A model generated the notes under the pieces. It was not told where the DNA came from and searched no databases. It saw nothing but the letters and a program-made list of their open reading frames with translations. Both the position numbers and the translations under genes were made by a program. This document shows positions 45,475 through 54,100 of a stretch of DNA of 64,000 nucleotides, piece after piece; position 1 is the stretch's first letter; each line of letters begins with the position of its first letter. Source of the stretch: Micromonospora sp. M71_S20 (lineage in GTDB: Bacteria > Actinomycetota > Actinomycetes > Mycobacteriales > Micromonosporaceae); assembly GCF_003664255.1 (NCBI RefSeq), contig NZ_RCCV01000001.1, positions 2,108,001 to 2,172,000 of the forward strand. The letters are read 5' to 3'.

Positions 45475-48195
45475 GTGCAGGACGTGACCTCCGAACCGGC
45501 GCGCCGCAACCCGGGGCCGTCGTCCGCAGCCACCGTAGTCGCAGGTGGCGGGCCCGGGCGAGCGCCGGCCGACCTGCTGGGCCGGCTGCGAGCCCGTACC
45601 GGCGCCGACCCGGTCACGCACGTCGAGCGGGTGCCGGCGCGGCCCGGCGAGCCCGCCCCGTGGCCGGACTGGGCACCGGAGGAACTGCGCGCGGCGTTCG
45701 CCCGGCGCGGCGTGGTCGCGCCCTGGCGGCACCAGGCGGAGGCGGCCACCCTGGCGTACGACGGCCGGCACGTGGTGGTGGCCACCGGCACGGCGTCCGG
45801 CAAGTCCCTGGCCTACCAGCTTCCCGCGCTGGCCACCCTGCTCGCCGACCCTCGCGCCACCGTGCTCTACCTGGCGCCGACGAAGGCGCTCTCCGCCGAC
45901 CAGTTGCGCGCCGTCGCCGCGCTGGAACTGGAGGGGGTACGCCCCGCCTGCTACGACGGGGACACCCCGCGCGCCGAGCGGGAGTGGATCCGCAAGCACT
46001 CCCGGTTCGTGCTGACCAACCCCGACATGCTGCACCACGGCATCCTGCCCGGGCACGCCCAGTGGTCCGGCTTCCTGCGCCGGCTCACGTACGTGGTGAT
46101 CGACGAGTGCCACACCTACCGGGGGGTCTTCGGCTCGCACGTCGCGCACGTGCTCCGCCGGCTGCGGCGGCAGTGCGCCCGGTTCCGGAGCACGCCCGTC
46201 TTCGTACTGGCCTCGGCCACCTCCGGCGACCCGGCGACGGCTGCCGGGCGGCTCACCGGGCTGCCCGTCACCGCCGTCACCGAGGACACCTCGCCGCGGG
46301 GCGGGGTGACGTTCGCGCTCTGGGAGCCGCCGCTGCTGCCGCCGGACTCCGCCGCCGACCAGCAGGCGGACCTCACCCAGGTCCGCCGCTCTGCGCTGCG
46401 GGAGACGGCCGACCTGCTCGCCGACACGGTCGCCGAGGGGGTACGCACGCTGGCCTTCGTACGCTCCCGGCGCGGCGCCGAGGTGGTCGCCGCGAACGCC
46501 CGCCGCGCCCTCGACGAGGCGGTGCCCGGGCTCGGCGACCGGGTGGCCGCCTACCGGGCCGGCTACCTGCGCGAGGAGCGACGGGAACTGGAGCGGGCGC
46601 TGCTGCACGGCGACCTGCTCGGGCTGGCCTCGACCAACGCGCTGGAGCTGGGCGTCGACCTGGTCGGCCTCGACGCGGTGCTGATCTGCGGCTACCCGGG
46701 CACCCGGGCCTCGCTGTGGCAGCAGGCCGGCCGGGCGGGGCGCTCCGGGCAGGAGGCGCTCGCCGTGCTGGTCGCCCGGGACGACCCGCTGGACACCTAT
46801 CTCGTGCACCATCCCGAGGCGGTGTTCGGCCGGCCGGTGGAGGCGACCGTGCTCGACCCGGCCAACCCGTACGTGCTGGCGCCGCAGCTCGCCTGCGCGG
46901 CGGTCGAGGCGCCGCTGACCCCCGACGACCTGGCGCTCTTCGGCGACGGGGCGAAGGAGGCGGTGGACCAACTGGTGGCGGCGGGGGCGCTGCGGCAGCG
47001 GCCGACCGGCTGGTACTGGCGGCACCGGGAGCGGCCGGAGGTGGACCTGCGCGGCGAGGGCGGCGCACCGGTCTGCGTGGTCGAGGCGGCGACCGGGCGG
47101 CTGCTCGGCACCGTCGACGGCGGCTCGTCACACTTCCTGCTCCACCCCGGCGCGGTCTACCTGCACCAGGGCGTCTCGTACGTGGTCGACTCGCTCGACC
47201 TGGCCGACGGGTGCGCGCTGGTGCACCCCGAGGAGCCGGACTGGTCCACCCACGCCCGCGACGTCACCTCGCTGTCGGTGGTGTCGGTCCGCTCGTACGT
47301 GGACGCCGGTCCCGTCGGGCTCTTCCTCGGCGAGGTCGACGTGACCAGCCAGGTGGTGTCGTACCAGCGACGGCGCATCGCCACCGGAGAGGTCATCGAC
47401 ACCCGCCCGCTGGACCTGCCGGCCCGGGAACTGCGTACGGTCGCGGTCTGGTTCACCCTGTCGCCGCAGTCCCTGACGGCCGCCGGGGTGGAACCCGCCG
47501 ACGTGCCGGGCGCGCTGCACGCCGCCGAACACGCCGCGATCGGCCTGCTGCCGCTCACCGCGACCTGCGACCGCTGGGACATCGGCGGGCTCTCCACTGC
47601 GGTGCACCCGGACACCGAGGCCCCGACGGTCTTCGTCTACGACGGGCACCCGGGTGGGGCGGGCTTCGCCGAGCGCGCGTACGGGACGGCGGCGGCCTGG
47701 CTGCGGGCCACCCGCGACGCGATCGCGGAGTGCGGCTGCGAGACGGGCTGCCCGTCCTGCGTGCAGTCCCCGAAGTGCGGCAACGGCAACAACCCGCTCT
47801 CCAAGCCGGACGCGGTCAGGGTGCTGGACGTGGTGCTCGCCAACCTGCCCGACGGCGTACCGGCCCCCCGCACGTCCGGCGACTCGTCCGGCGGCTCCTC
47901 CAGCGACTCGTCCGACCTTCGGTCCGGCGGTTCGTCCGGCGTTCCGTCCGGCGGCTCCTCCAGCGGCTCGCCCGGCGGTTCGTCCGGCGGTTCGTCCGGC
48001 GGCGATGTCGCGGTCCCGGGCCGCCGCGCGGTTCGAGGCGCCGTCCTGCCGGGCGGCCCTCCGGTTCCGGGGGAACGCGTCGCTCCGGACGACGTCGCCG
48101 CGGGCGGCCCCGGGGGTTTGGGTGGCTCCCCGTCCCGGGTGGTGGAGACCGGTTCGGGGGAAGCCCCGGTCCCGGGTGGTGGAAAGCAGGCATAG
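45475..48195 (+). CDS. DEAD/DEAH-box helicase with DUF1998 zinc domain (MrfA/YprA-like)
   Basis: 906 aa. SF2 motifs: Q-like WRHQAEAATLAYDG, Walker A VATGTASGKSLAY, DECH box VVIDECHTYRG (about 207-217), LASATSGDP and motif VI QQAGRAGRSGQ. The C-terminal MZB/DUF1998 domain has four cysteines (CGCETGCPSCVQSPKCGNG, from about residue 752). MrfA of Bacillus unwinds DNA in mitomycin repair; this is the mycobacterial Rv3649-type homologue, typically beside the Tad locus as here. The last ~110 residues are a Ser/Gly-rich low-complexity tail encoded by tandem repeats. Confidence 0.92.
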   Translation: MQDVTSEPARRNPGPSSAATVVAGGGPGRAPADLLGRLRARTGADPVTHVERVPARPGEPAPWPDWAPEELRAAFARRGVVAPWRHQAEAATLAYDGRHVVVATGTASGKSLAYQLPALATLLADPRATVLYLAPTKALSADQLRAVAALELEGVRPACYDGDTPRAEREWIRKHSRFVLTNPDMLHHGILPGHAQWSGFLRRLTYVVIDECHTYRGVFGSHVAHVLRRLRRQCARFRSTPVFVLASATSGDPATAAGRLTGLPVTAVTEDTSPRGGVTFALWEPPLLPPDSAADQQADLTQVRRSALRETADLLADTVAEGVRTLAFVRSRRGAEVVAANARRALDEAVPGLGDRVAAYRAGYLREERRELERALLHGDLLGLASTNALELGVDLVGLDAVLICGYPGTRASLWQQAGRAGRSGQEALAVLVARDDPLDTYLVHHPEAVFGRPVEATVLDPANPYVLAPQLACAAVEAPLTPDDLALFGDGAKEAVDQLVAAGALRQRPTGWYWRHRERPEVDLRGEGGAPVCVVEAATGRLLGTVDGGSSHFLLHPGAVYLHQGVSYVVDSLDLADGCALVHPEEPDWSTHARDVTSLSVVSVRSYVDAGPVGLFLGEVDVTSQVVSYQRRRIATGEVIDTRPLDLPARELRTVAVWFTLSPQSLTAAGVEPADVPGALHAAEHAAIGLLPLTATCDRWDIGGLSTAVHPDTEAPTVFVYDGHPGGAGFAERAYGTAAAWLRATRDAIAECGCETGCPSCVQSPKCGNGNNPLSKPDAVRVLDVVLANLPDGVPAPRTSGDSSGGSSSDSSDLRSGGSSGVPSGGSSSGSPGGSSGGSSGGDVAVPGRRAVRGAVLPGGPPVPGERVAPDDVAAGGPGGLGGSPSRVVETGSGEAPVPGGGKQA
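47876..48004 (+). repeat. In-frame tandem repeats encoding the Ser/Gly tail of the helicase
   Basis: Diverged copies of a 12-15-bp unit (TCCGGCGGTTCGTCCGGC and variants) encode runs of SSGG and SSGGSS. The reading frame is kept throughout, so copy number can change without a frameshift. Confidence 0.65.
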
Positions 48196-48283
48196 AACCC
48201 CTCCTCTCGGGGCAACGAATACGTGGGAGCGCTTCCATTTCTGCTCGCGGATCCTTGCCGTGTTTCCCGTCGAAGGAGGAGTC

Positions 48284-48490
48284 GTGGCCGACACCATCGC
48301 CGAGACCGTCGACCTGCTCTACACGATCGACCAGGAGAAACTCACTCCCGACCAGCAGATCGCCCTGGGCACCGCGCTCGCGAGCCTGGCGCAGGCCGAG
48401 CGCCTGGAACAGATCAACGAGCGGCTGCGCAGCATCCACCAGGTCCTCAACGCGTGGGCGCTCAAGGCCACCGTCGACGGAGGCCGGTGA
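48284..48490 (+). CDS. Small conserved helical protein
   Basis: 68 aa, GTG start at 48284 behind a near-perfect AAGGAGGA. Composed of two helices (LYTIDQEKLTPDQQIALGTA and ASLAQAERLEQINERLRSIH). No cysteine, signal peptide or membrane span. Not recognised by family. The strong ribosome site and good codon use support a real gene. It lies between the helicase and the LURP-like gene and may be a separate short transcript. Confidence 0.65.
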   Translation: MADTIAETVDLLYTIDQEKLTPDQQIALGTALASLAQAERLEQINERLRSIHQVLNAWALKATVDGGR

Positions 48491-48790
48491 CCCCGCTCCG
48501 CACGGCCCAGCACGGCTGCGGCGGGTTCCGGTCGTGGCGGGGCTGCGGTGGCGGGCTGCGGTCGTGGCGAGGTCGCCCGTCGCGGGAGGGGTTCGGTCGC
48601 GACAGGGTTGGCGGGTTGCCGGTCCGGGGAGGGGTCGACCGTGGCGGGGTTGCGGGTCGATGCGGGGTCGCCGGTCGGACGGTACCGCCGGGCCGGCACG
48701 GTAGCGGGTCGGGCAGCGCGGCAGGGTCCGGATGGGGTGGCGGGGCCGGCCGGAACCGCCGTGTTCTGGCAGGTCGGGCCGCGTAGCCTG
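48491..48790. other. G-rich repetitive gap without a gene
   Basis: Most of the 378-bp gap 48491-48868 is made of diverged G-rich units such as GGCGGGGTTGCGGGTC, and several runs of three or more G on the + strand could form G-quadruplexes. No open frame here has credible coding character. The last ~70 bp before 48869 should carry the promoter of the LURP-like gene. Confidence 0.5.
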
Positions 48791-48868
48791 CGGGGAGGGA
48801 CGCGTGACCTGTCGGCGGCGGCACGGGTGAAGCTGTGCGACACTCCGGCGACCCCTCGAAGGAGAATC

Positions 48869-49447
48869 ATGCAACTCGACAACTTGCAGGCTCAGCAGCA
48901 GTTCCACATCCGGCAGCGGCTCCGGATGATGGTCAACCAGTACGAGGTCCACGCCGTGGCACCGGACGGCTCCGAAGGTGGCCTGCTGGCGTTCGCCCAG
49001 CAGAAGCGGCTCGCCTTCAAGGAGCAGGTGACGATCTACACCGACGACACGAAGCAGCAGCCGCTGCTCGGGTTCAAGGCCCGCCAGCGCCTCGACATCG
49101 GCGCCACGTACGACGTGACCGACCACGCCGGCAACCCGATCGGCCTGTTCCGCAAGGACTTCGCCCAGTCCCTGCTGCGGTCCACCTGGCACGTCGAGCA
49201 GGCCGGCCTGCCGCAGGTCACCGGCCAGGAGCGCAGCATGCCGGTGGCGCTGCTGCGCCGGTTCGTCGACTCGCTGTCCTGGCTGCCCTACCACTTCGAC
49301 TTCGTCGCCGGCGGTCAGCCGGTCTTCTCCGTCATCAAGCAGTGGGGCCTGCGCGACCGGTACGTCGTCCAGATCCAGCACCCGCAGGTCGACCGCCGCC
49401 TCGTGATCGCGATGGCCGTGGCCCTCGACGCTCTCCAGGGACGCTGA
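48869..49447 (+). CDS. LURP-one-related (YxjI-like) family protein
   Basis: 192 aa from the ATG at 48869 behind GAAGGAGAATC. The scramblase/Tubby-like beta-barrel of the LURP-one family is recognisable from FHIRQRLRMMVNQYEVH at the start, alternating strands (LLGFKARQRLDIGATYDVTD, PVFSVIKQWGLRDRYVVQIQ) and a C-terminal hydrophobic helix (RRLVIAMAVALDAL). Function is unknown in bacteria; lipid binding is a family-based guess. Confidence 0.85.
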   Translation: MQLDNLQAQQQFHIRQRLRMMVNQYEVHAVAPDGSEGGLLAFAQQKRLAFKEQVTIYTDDTKQQPLLGFKARQRLDIGATYDVTDHAGNPIGLFRKDFAQSLLRSTWHVEQAGLPQVTGQERSMPVALLRRFVDSLSWLPYHFDFVAGGQPVFSVIKQWGLRDRYVVQIQHPQVDRRLVIAMAVALDALQGR

Positions 49448-49452
49448 TCCGC

Positions 49453-49489
49453 CCGGGTCGGGGTGCCGGCTTCCGTCGTCCCGACCCGG
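49453..49489. terminator. Bidirectional hairpin between the LURP-like gene and the Tad locus
   Basis: CCGGGTCGGG (49453-49462) pairs perfectly with CCCGACCCGG (49480-49489), in the 151-bp gap between convergent transcripts. Confidence 0.75.
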
Positions 49490-49598
49490 TCGCGTCCTGC
49501 GCGGCCCTCGCCGTCGACCTGGCCCGAGGCTGGGCCCGCCACGCTGGTGGAGGCGATGTTCGGCCGGGCGGTCCCGGTCGAGCTGCGCCGCCTGCCGC

Positions 49599-50111
49599 TC
49601 AGCCGCGGACCGGGCCGGCGCGGGCGGTGGCCGACGCGACCCGCGCCAGGCCGGGCAGCGGAGTGACGGCCACCTCGGCGGTCACCAGGACGTCGAGTCC
49701 GTCGAGTCGACAGGCGAGCAGCCGACCACCGTTGGCGGCGGTGATCTCGGCAGCCCGGCCGCAGGCCGCCGGCTCGCCCAGGAGGGCCTGGCCGGCACCG
49801 GCCAGCGCGCCGAAGTCCGCCGCCACCCGGGCCTGCTGCCGGGCCGTCCGGGCCGCGCCGACGGCGGCACCGAACAACCCGACCATGACGAACGCCAGTC
49901 CCACGGCGAGCAGGCAGACGGTCGCCCCACCACGCTCCCCCGTCTGCCCCGCCGCGCTCCCCCGCACCTCCACCCCGCTCTCCCGCACCTGCACCGCGCC
50001 GCCGCCCTGCCGGTCACGGCCGCCGTCGCCCCGCCAGCCAGGGCCGCCGTCGCCCCGCCGGTGAGAGCCACCGCCGCCCTGCCGGTCGACGCCCCCGATT
50101 CGCCCGCTCAC
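49599..50111 (-). CDS. TadE-like minor pilin (helicase/secretion-neighbourhood type)
   Basis: 170 aa from the GTG at 50111, overlapping the upstream TadE stop (GTGA). A 50-residue Gly/Arg/Asp-rich leader precedes a single membrane segment (TVCLLAVGLAFVMVGLFGAA) and a pilin-like domain with cysteines (EPAACGRAAE, GRLLACRL). This corresponds to the mycobacterial Rv3654c-type protein (from memory of synteny). The low-complexity leader is unusually long. Probably an assembly or tip component of the Flp pilus. Confidence 0.78.
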   Translation of the reverse strand: MSGRIGGVDRQGGGGSHRRGDGGPGWRGDGGRDRQGGGAVQVRESGVEVRGSAAGQTGERGGATVCLLAVGLAFVMVGLFGAAVGAARTARQQARVAADFGALAGAGQALLGEPAACGRAAEITAANGGRLLACRLDGLDVLVTAEVAVTPLPGLARVASATARAGPVRG

Positions 50112-50536
50112 GATCCGCCCTCCGGCGGCTCGACGCCCGGGGTCGCGGGCTCCGCGGCACCGGGCCCCAGGGGGTCCGTTCCCACGACACCGGGTTCCAC
50201 CGCCGCGACCGCCGTCGCGGTCACGGAGATCCGGGGCAGCCGGGAGCCGAGTGCGCGTACGGGCGCCCGGACGGTGGCGACTACCCGTTGGCCGTCGACG
50301 GTGACGGTCACCTCCGCTCCCGGCGGGGCCGCCCGGCTGGCCGCGTCCGCCCCGTCGGCGCCCCGGGAGGCGGCCAGCGCCGCCTCCCGGGCCGCGTGCA
50401 GGCAACCCGCCCTCGTGCCGACGGCGTTGACCGCCGACAGCCCGGCGAGCAGGAGCAGCAGGAGCGCCGGCAGGCCGGCCGCCAGTTCGGCCGTAAAGGA
50501 ACCCCGGTCACGGCCAACCGACCGGCGCTCGGTCAC
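50108..50536 (-). CDS. TadE-like pseudopilin
   Basis: 142 aa, GTG start at 50536. A basic N-terminus, then GSFTAELAAGLPALLLLLLAGLSAVN: Gly/Phe-Thr-xx-Glu followed by a hydrophobic helix is the TadE/pilin processing signature with the conserved Glu at +5. The rest is a pilin-like globular part (TVTVDGQRVVATVRAPVRAL) with a Pro/Gly tail. Overlaps both neighbours, so the pilus genes are translationally coupled. Confidence 0.82.
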   Translation of the reverse strand: MTERRSVGRDRGSFTAELAAGLPALLLLLLAGLSAVNAVGTRAGCLHAAREAALAASRGADGADAASRAAPPGAEVTVTVDGQRVVATVRAPVRALGSRLPRISVTATAVAAVEPGVVGTDPLGPGAAEPATPGVEPPEGGS

Positions 50537-50700
50537 TTGAGCGCCCGGTCGATGACGGCGGTCAACGCGGACTGCACGTTGCCCGAGGTCAGCACCTTCA
50601 GCAGGATCCCGGCGAAGGCGACCGCGGCCAGGGTGCCGACGGCGTACTCGGCGGTGTTCATTCCGGCGTCCCCGCGCAGGCGGGCGAGCAGTTTGCGCAC
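50533..50700 (-). CDS. DUF4244 Flp-type major pilin
   Basis: 55 aa, GTG start at 50700 with AAAGGAC upstream. The sequence has RGDAGMNTAEYAVGTLAAVA: a Gly-Met-(N)-T-A-E-Y prepilin cleavage site with the essential Glu/Tyr pair, followed by a hydrophobic helix (GTLAAVAFAGILLKVL). This is the DUF4244 family (mycobacterial Rv3656c-type) and probably the main pilus subunit. Its stop overlaps the TadE start, and TadC ends 24 bp upstream. Confidence 0.9.
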   Translation of the reverse strand: MRKLLARLRGDAGMNTAEYAVGTLAAVAFAGILLKVLTSGNVQSALTAVIDRALK

Positions 50701-50724
50701 GTTCTTGTCCTTTCTTGACGATGA

Positions 50725-51513
50725 TCAGAGCACGTCGCCGAGGACGGCGACGATCACCGGCACCAGGCCGGCGAGAATGAAGGCCGGCAGGAAGCAGAGC
50801 CCCAGCGGCAGGACGATGAGCACGCCGGCGCGGCGGGCTGCCGCCTCCGCGGCCGTGGACCGGTCGGCACGGAGGTCATCGGCGAGTCGGGTCAGCGCGC
50901 CGGCCAGCGCGGCTCCGCTGTCGGCGCTGCGAAGCACGGCGGCCGTCAGCCGCTCGGCCCCCGGCACCGCCGCGAGCGGAGCCCACGCCTCCTCGGGGCC
51001 TCCGCCGAGCCGCAGCAACCGGCCGACCCGGGCGAGCCGGTCGGCGAGTGGCCCGTCGAGCGCCCCGGCTACGGCCAGGATCGACCTGTCCACGGGCGCT
51101 CCCGCCCGCATCGCCGCCGCCAGCAGGTCGGCGGCGAGCGGAAGATCGGCCGCCTCGCGCAGCCGCCGGTTCCGCACGGCCGGCGGCTCGATCCGACGAA
51201 GCAGCCGGTCGAGCAGCAGCGTCGTCGGCACGGCCGCCACCACCCCGGGCCAGCCGCCGACGATGACGGCCACGGCCACGCCGCCCAGAGCCGCGGCGAC
51301 CCGGATGGCGTCCGGCCGCCGCCGAGGACGGACGTCGTCGGTCGTGTCGTCGTCCGGACCGACCGGTCGTCGGGGCGTGGCGGCCGGGTGCACGCCGACC
51401 GGTGCCCTGCGCAGCGCGCGCAGCCGGCGCAGGGGCCGCCGGCCCGCCGCGAGCATCGCGACGAGCAGGGCCACCGCAGCCACGAAGCCCACTGCCAGCG
51501 CCGTCCGAGGCAT
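50725..51513 (-). CDS. TadC-like type II/IV secretion inner-membrane protein
   Basis: 262 aa from the ATG at 51513, overlapping the TadB stop by 1 bp. T2SSF fold: a membrane segment at the start (LAVGFVAAVALLVAMLAAG), two more in the middle (VAAALGGVAVAVIVGGWPG), an assembly domain (LPLAADLLAAAMRAGAPVD, AERLTAAVLRSADSGAALAG) and two C-terminal helices (GVLIVLPLGLCFLPAFILAG). TadC works with TadB as the platform for pilus assembly. Confidence 0.88.
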   Translation of the reverse strand: MPRTALAVGFVAAVALLVAMLAAGRRPLRRLRALRRAPVGVHPAATPRRPVGPDDDTTDDVRPRRRPDAIRVAAALGGVAVAVIVGGWPGVVAAVPTTLLLDRLLRRIEPPAVRNRRLREAADLPLAADLLAAAMRAGAPVDRSILAVAGALDGPLADRLARVGRLLRLGGGPEEAWAPLAAVPGAERLTAAVLRSADSGAALAGALTRLADDLRADRSTAAEAAARRAGVLIVLPLGLCFLPAFILAGLVPVIVAVLGDVL

Positions 51514-52892
51514 CAGTTCGCCCGTCCCGGCGACGCGCCGAGCCGCTCGGCCCAGAACAGTCCCGCGACCTGGAGCGCGATGGCGACGACCGCGCACGCA
51601 CCACCGACGGGGGTGTGCAGCAGCACCGCCACCGGGTCGACGCCGATGCCGTAGCCGAGCCCGATACCGCCGAGCGGCAGGGCGGCGAGCAGCAGAGCGG
51701 TGGCCCGGGCCCCGGCCGCCTGGGCCTCCGCCGCGGCCAGTCCACGGTCGGTCGAGCGGGCGTCCGCCTCGATCCGCTCCAGCAGCTCCGCCAGCGGCGC
51801 GCCCGTCTGGTCGGCGAGGCGTACGGCCGCGCGGGCCAGTCGGTCCAGGCGCCCCGCCCCGCCCCGCTCGTCGCCGGCCCCCGCGTCGCCGTGGCCCCGG
51901 CTTCCGGCTGCCGCCGACCCGTCTTGTCGCTCGGGGGATCCGCGGTCGGTCCCCGTCGGGCCGGGGGTGAGGCGCTCGGCGGCGACCGGTACCGGCAGGC
52001 CGGCCCGCAGATCCGCGGCCAGCCCGCAGAGCTGGTCCAACCGGTGCCGCCGGGCCCGGACGGCGTACCGGCCGTCCCTGCGTCGGAGCAGCGCGCGAGC
52101 AGCCAGCGTGCCGTAGGCGCCGACGGCCACCGCCGCGACCGGGCCGCCCAGCAGCAGGCCGGCTCCGATGCCGGCCGACGCGGCGAGCAGCAGGGTGCGC
52201 CTGGGGGACGCCGCCAGTACGTCCGGTCGGAGCCACCTCGGTCGCCGGGCCCCGCCGGGCGGATCGGTCACCGTGCCGGGCCGACGCGCCGGGGCAGCCG
52301 CCGGGGCGGGCGTTCCGCCGGGGCGCCGGGCGTCCCGCCGCCCGGGCGGCCGGACCCGACCGGGGTCTCCGCCCCCGCGCGGCGCGTCCCGGTGGTCCAG
52401 GTGGCGCACGGGTCGGGCCGGGCCCGCGGGTCGCGTCAGCCTAGGGTCGCCGTCTCCTCCTCGTGCAGCGCCAGGGTCGTCTCCGGCCGGCCAGGGCCAG
52501 GGCGACCGGTCGACCACGTCCCGCGACGCCCACCGAGCCCCGCCCTCCGGCTCGCGTCCGCTCCCGGGAGTGCCGCTGACCGGGGCGTCCGGGCCTGCCG
52601 GCGGCTGCCGGAGGCGAACCCGGGACTCGACGCGCGGGTCGCGGCGGTCGACAGCCTGCGGGCGCGAAACGCCGCCGGCGGTGCGCGCGGTCGTGCCGTG
52701 CGCGTCCTGCCCGGCTGTCCGGCGCAACTCGGTGATCCAGGCGACGAGCGGGTCCTCCGCGCCGGCACGCGCGCTCCCGCCGACGCCAGCGGCCAGCACG
52801 CCCCGCCGGCTCCGGCCACCACGCACCGCCCCGGCCACCAGCACCGCCGCCAGGACAGAGAGCAGCGCCACCAGCGCGTACGGGGCGGTCAC
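51513..52892 (-). CDS. TadB-like inner-membrane protein with an expanded linker
   Basis: 459 aa from the GTG at 52892, which overlaps the TadA stop (GTGA). The first 25 residues are a membrane helix (YALVALLSVLAAVLVAGAV). Then comes a linker of about 160 residues rich in Arg, Gly, Asp and Pro, and finally the T2SSF domain with helices TLLLAASAGIGAGLLLGG and the C-terminal GACAVVAIALQVAGLFW. TadB proteins are usually about 300 aa, so the linker is a lineage expansion. A shorter product from the GTG at 52271 would lose the first helix and is less likely given the coupling. Confidence 0.78.
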   Translation of the reverse strand: MTAPYALVALLSVLAAVLVAGAVRGGRSRRGVLAAGVGGSARAGAEDPLVAWITELRRTAGQDAHGTTARTAGGVSRPQAVDRRDPRVESRVRLRQPPAGPDAPVSGTPGSGREPEGGARWASRDVVDRSPWPWPAGDDPGAARGGDGDPRLTRPAGPARPVRHLDHRDAPRGGGDPGRVRPPGRRDARRPGGTPAPAAAPARRPGTVTDPPGGARRPRWLRPDVLAASPRRTLLLAASAGIGAGLLLGGPVAAVAVGAYGTLAARALLRRRDGRYAVRARRHRLDQLCGLAADLRAGLPVPVAAERLTPGPTGTDRGSPERQDGSAAAGSRGHGDAGAGDERGGAGRLDRLARAAVRLADQTGAPLAELLERIEADARSTDRGLAAAEAQAAGARATALLLAALPLGGIGLGYGIGVDPVAVLLHTPVGGACAVVAIALQVAGLFWAERLGASPGRAN

Positions 52893-54100
52893 CTGGGCCC
52901 CGCCGATCCGGGCCACGGCTCGGTCAGGACCGGCGGCACCGGTACGCCCCGCTCCCGCAGCAGCTCGGCGAGCGCCGGTGCGGCGAGGTCGGGCCCACGC
53001 CCACGTACCCAGGCGGGAACCGCCGTGACCAGCCGGTCCGGGCCCTCCGGCAGGAGCAGGCAGACCGATTCCAGCACGCGCCCCTCGGTGCTGCGGCGCA
53101 CCTGGAGCAGCACCTGGAGTGCGGCGGCCACCTGGGCGTGCAGCGCGGGACGGGGCAGCCCGCCGAGCATCCCGAGGGCCTCCAGCCGCGCCGGCACGTC
53201 CGACGGGGTGTTGGCGTGCAGGGTGCCGGCACCCCCGTCGTGGCCGGTGTTCAGGGCGGCGAGCAGATCGACCACTTCCCCGCCCCGGCACTCGCCGACC
53301 ACCAGTCGGTCGGGCCGCATCCGCAGGGCCTGCCGCACCAGGTCGGTCAGCCCGACCGCGCCGGAGCCCTCCACATTGGCCGTCCTCGCCTGCAACCCGA
53401 CGACGTGCGGGTGCCGGGGATGCAGTTCGGCCGCGTCCTCCACCAGCACGATCCGTTCGGTGGCGGGGACCAGTCCGAGCAGCGTGTTGAGCAGCGTCGT
53501 CTTGCCGGATCCGGTGCCGCCCGTCACCAGGTACGCCAGCCGGGCCGCCACCACGGCGGAGAGCACCGGCGCCACCGGTCGGGGAACCGTCCCCCGGCTC
53601 ACCAGCTCGTCGAGGGTGAAGGGCCGCTGCCGGAAGGTACGCAGGGACAGGTAGGGCCCGTCGGTCGCCACCGGCGGCAGCACAGCGTGCAGCCGGGTGC
53701 CGTCGGGAAGCCGGGCGTCCGCGTACGGGGAGCCGTCGTCGAGCCGCCGGCCCGCGCTGGCGGTGAGCCGCTGCGCGAGCCGGCGTACGTCGTCGACCGT
53801 GCCGAGCGGCACCGCGACCTGGTGCAGGCCCCGCCCCCGGTCGACCCAGACCCGGACGCCGTTGACGAGCACGTCGGTGACCTCCGGATCGGCCAGCAAC
53901 GGGGCGAGCGGGCCGGCTCCCACCAGGTCGTCGTGCACCTGGTCGGCCATCCTCAGCACGGCGGTGTCGCCGAGGACGGCGGCGGTGGGCTCCGCCCGTA
54001 CCGCCGACACGATCGCGGCGGGGGTGACCGGGGCCGCGGCGGCCGCGATGCGCTGTCGCACCCGGGCGGCCAGGGTCTCGCCCTCGGACGACCCGGTCAT
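52889..54100 (-). CDS. TadA/CpaF-family secretion ATPase
   Basis: 403 aa from the ATG at 54100. CpaF-type ATPase: N-terminal helices with MADQVHDDLVGAGPLAPLLAD, PEVTDVLVNGVRVWVDRG, Walker A LVTGGTGSGKTTLLNTLLG, Asp box VLVEDAAELHP, Walker B-type MRPDRLVVGECRGGEV and the His box TLHANTPSD. It powers assembly of the Flp pilus from the cytosol. Overlaps Ssd upstream and TadB downstream by 4 bp each. Confidence 0.95.
   Translation of the reverse strand: MTGSSEGETLAARVRQRIAAAAAPVTPAAIVSAVRAEPTAAVLGDTAVLRMADQVHDDLVGAGPLAPLLADPEVTDVLVNGVRVWVDRGRGLHQVAVPLGTVDDVRRLAQRLTASAGRRLDDGSPYADARLPDGTRLHAVLPPVATDGPYLSLRTFRQRPFTLDELVSRGTVPRPVAPVLSAVVAARLAYLVTGGTGSGKTTLLNTLLGLVPATERIVLVEDAAELHPRHPHVVGLQARTANVEGSGAVGLTDLVRQALRMRPDRLVVGECRGGEVVDLLAALNTGHDGGAGTLHANTPSDVPARLEALGMLGGLPRPALHAQVAAALQVLLQVRRSTEGRVLESVCLLLPEGPDRLVTAVPAWVRGRGPDLAAPALAELLRERGVPVPPVLTEPWPGSAGPR

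Noticed and set aside
47876..48004. Regular short repeats as a possible CRISPR array
   Set aside because: The unit is 12-15 bp, contiguous, in frame with the helicase and lacks unique spacers. No cas genes are in the window.
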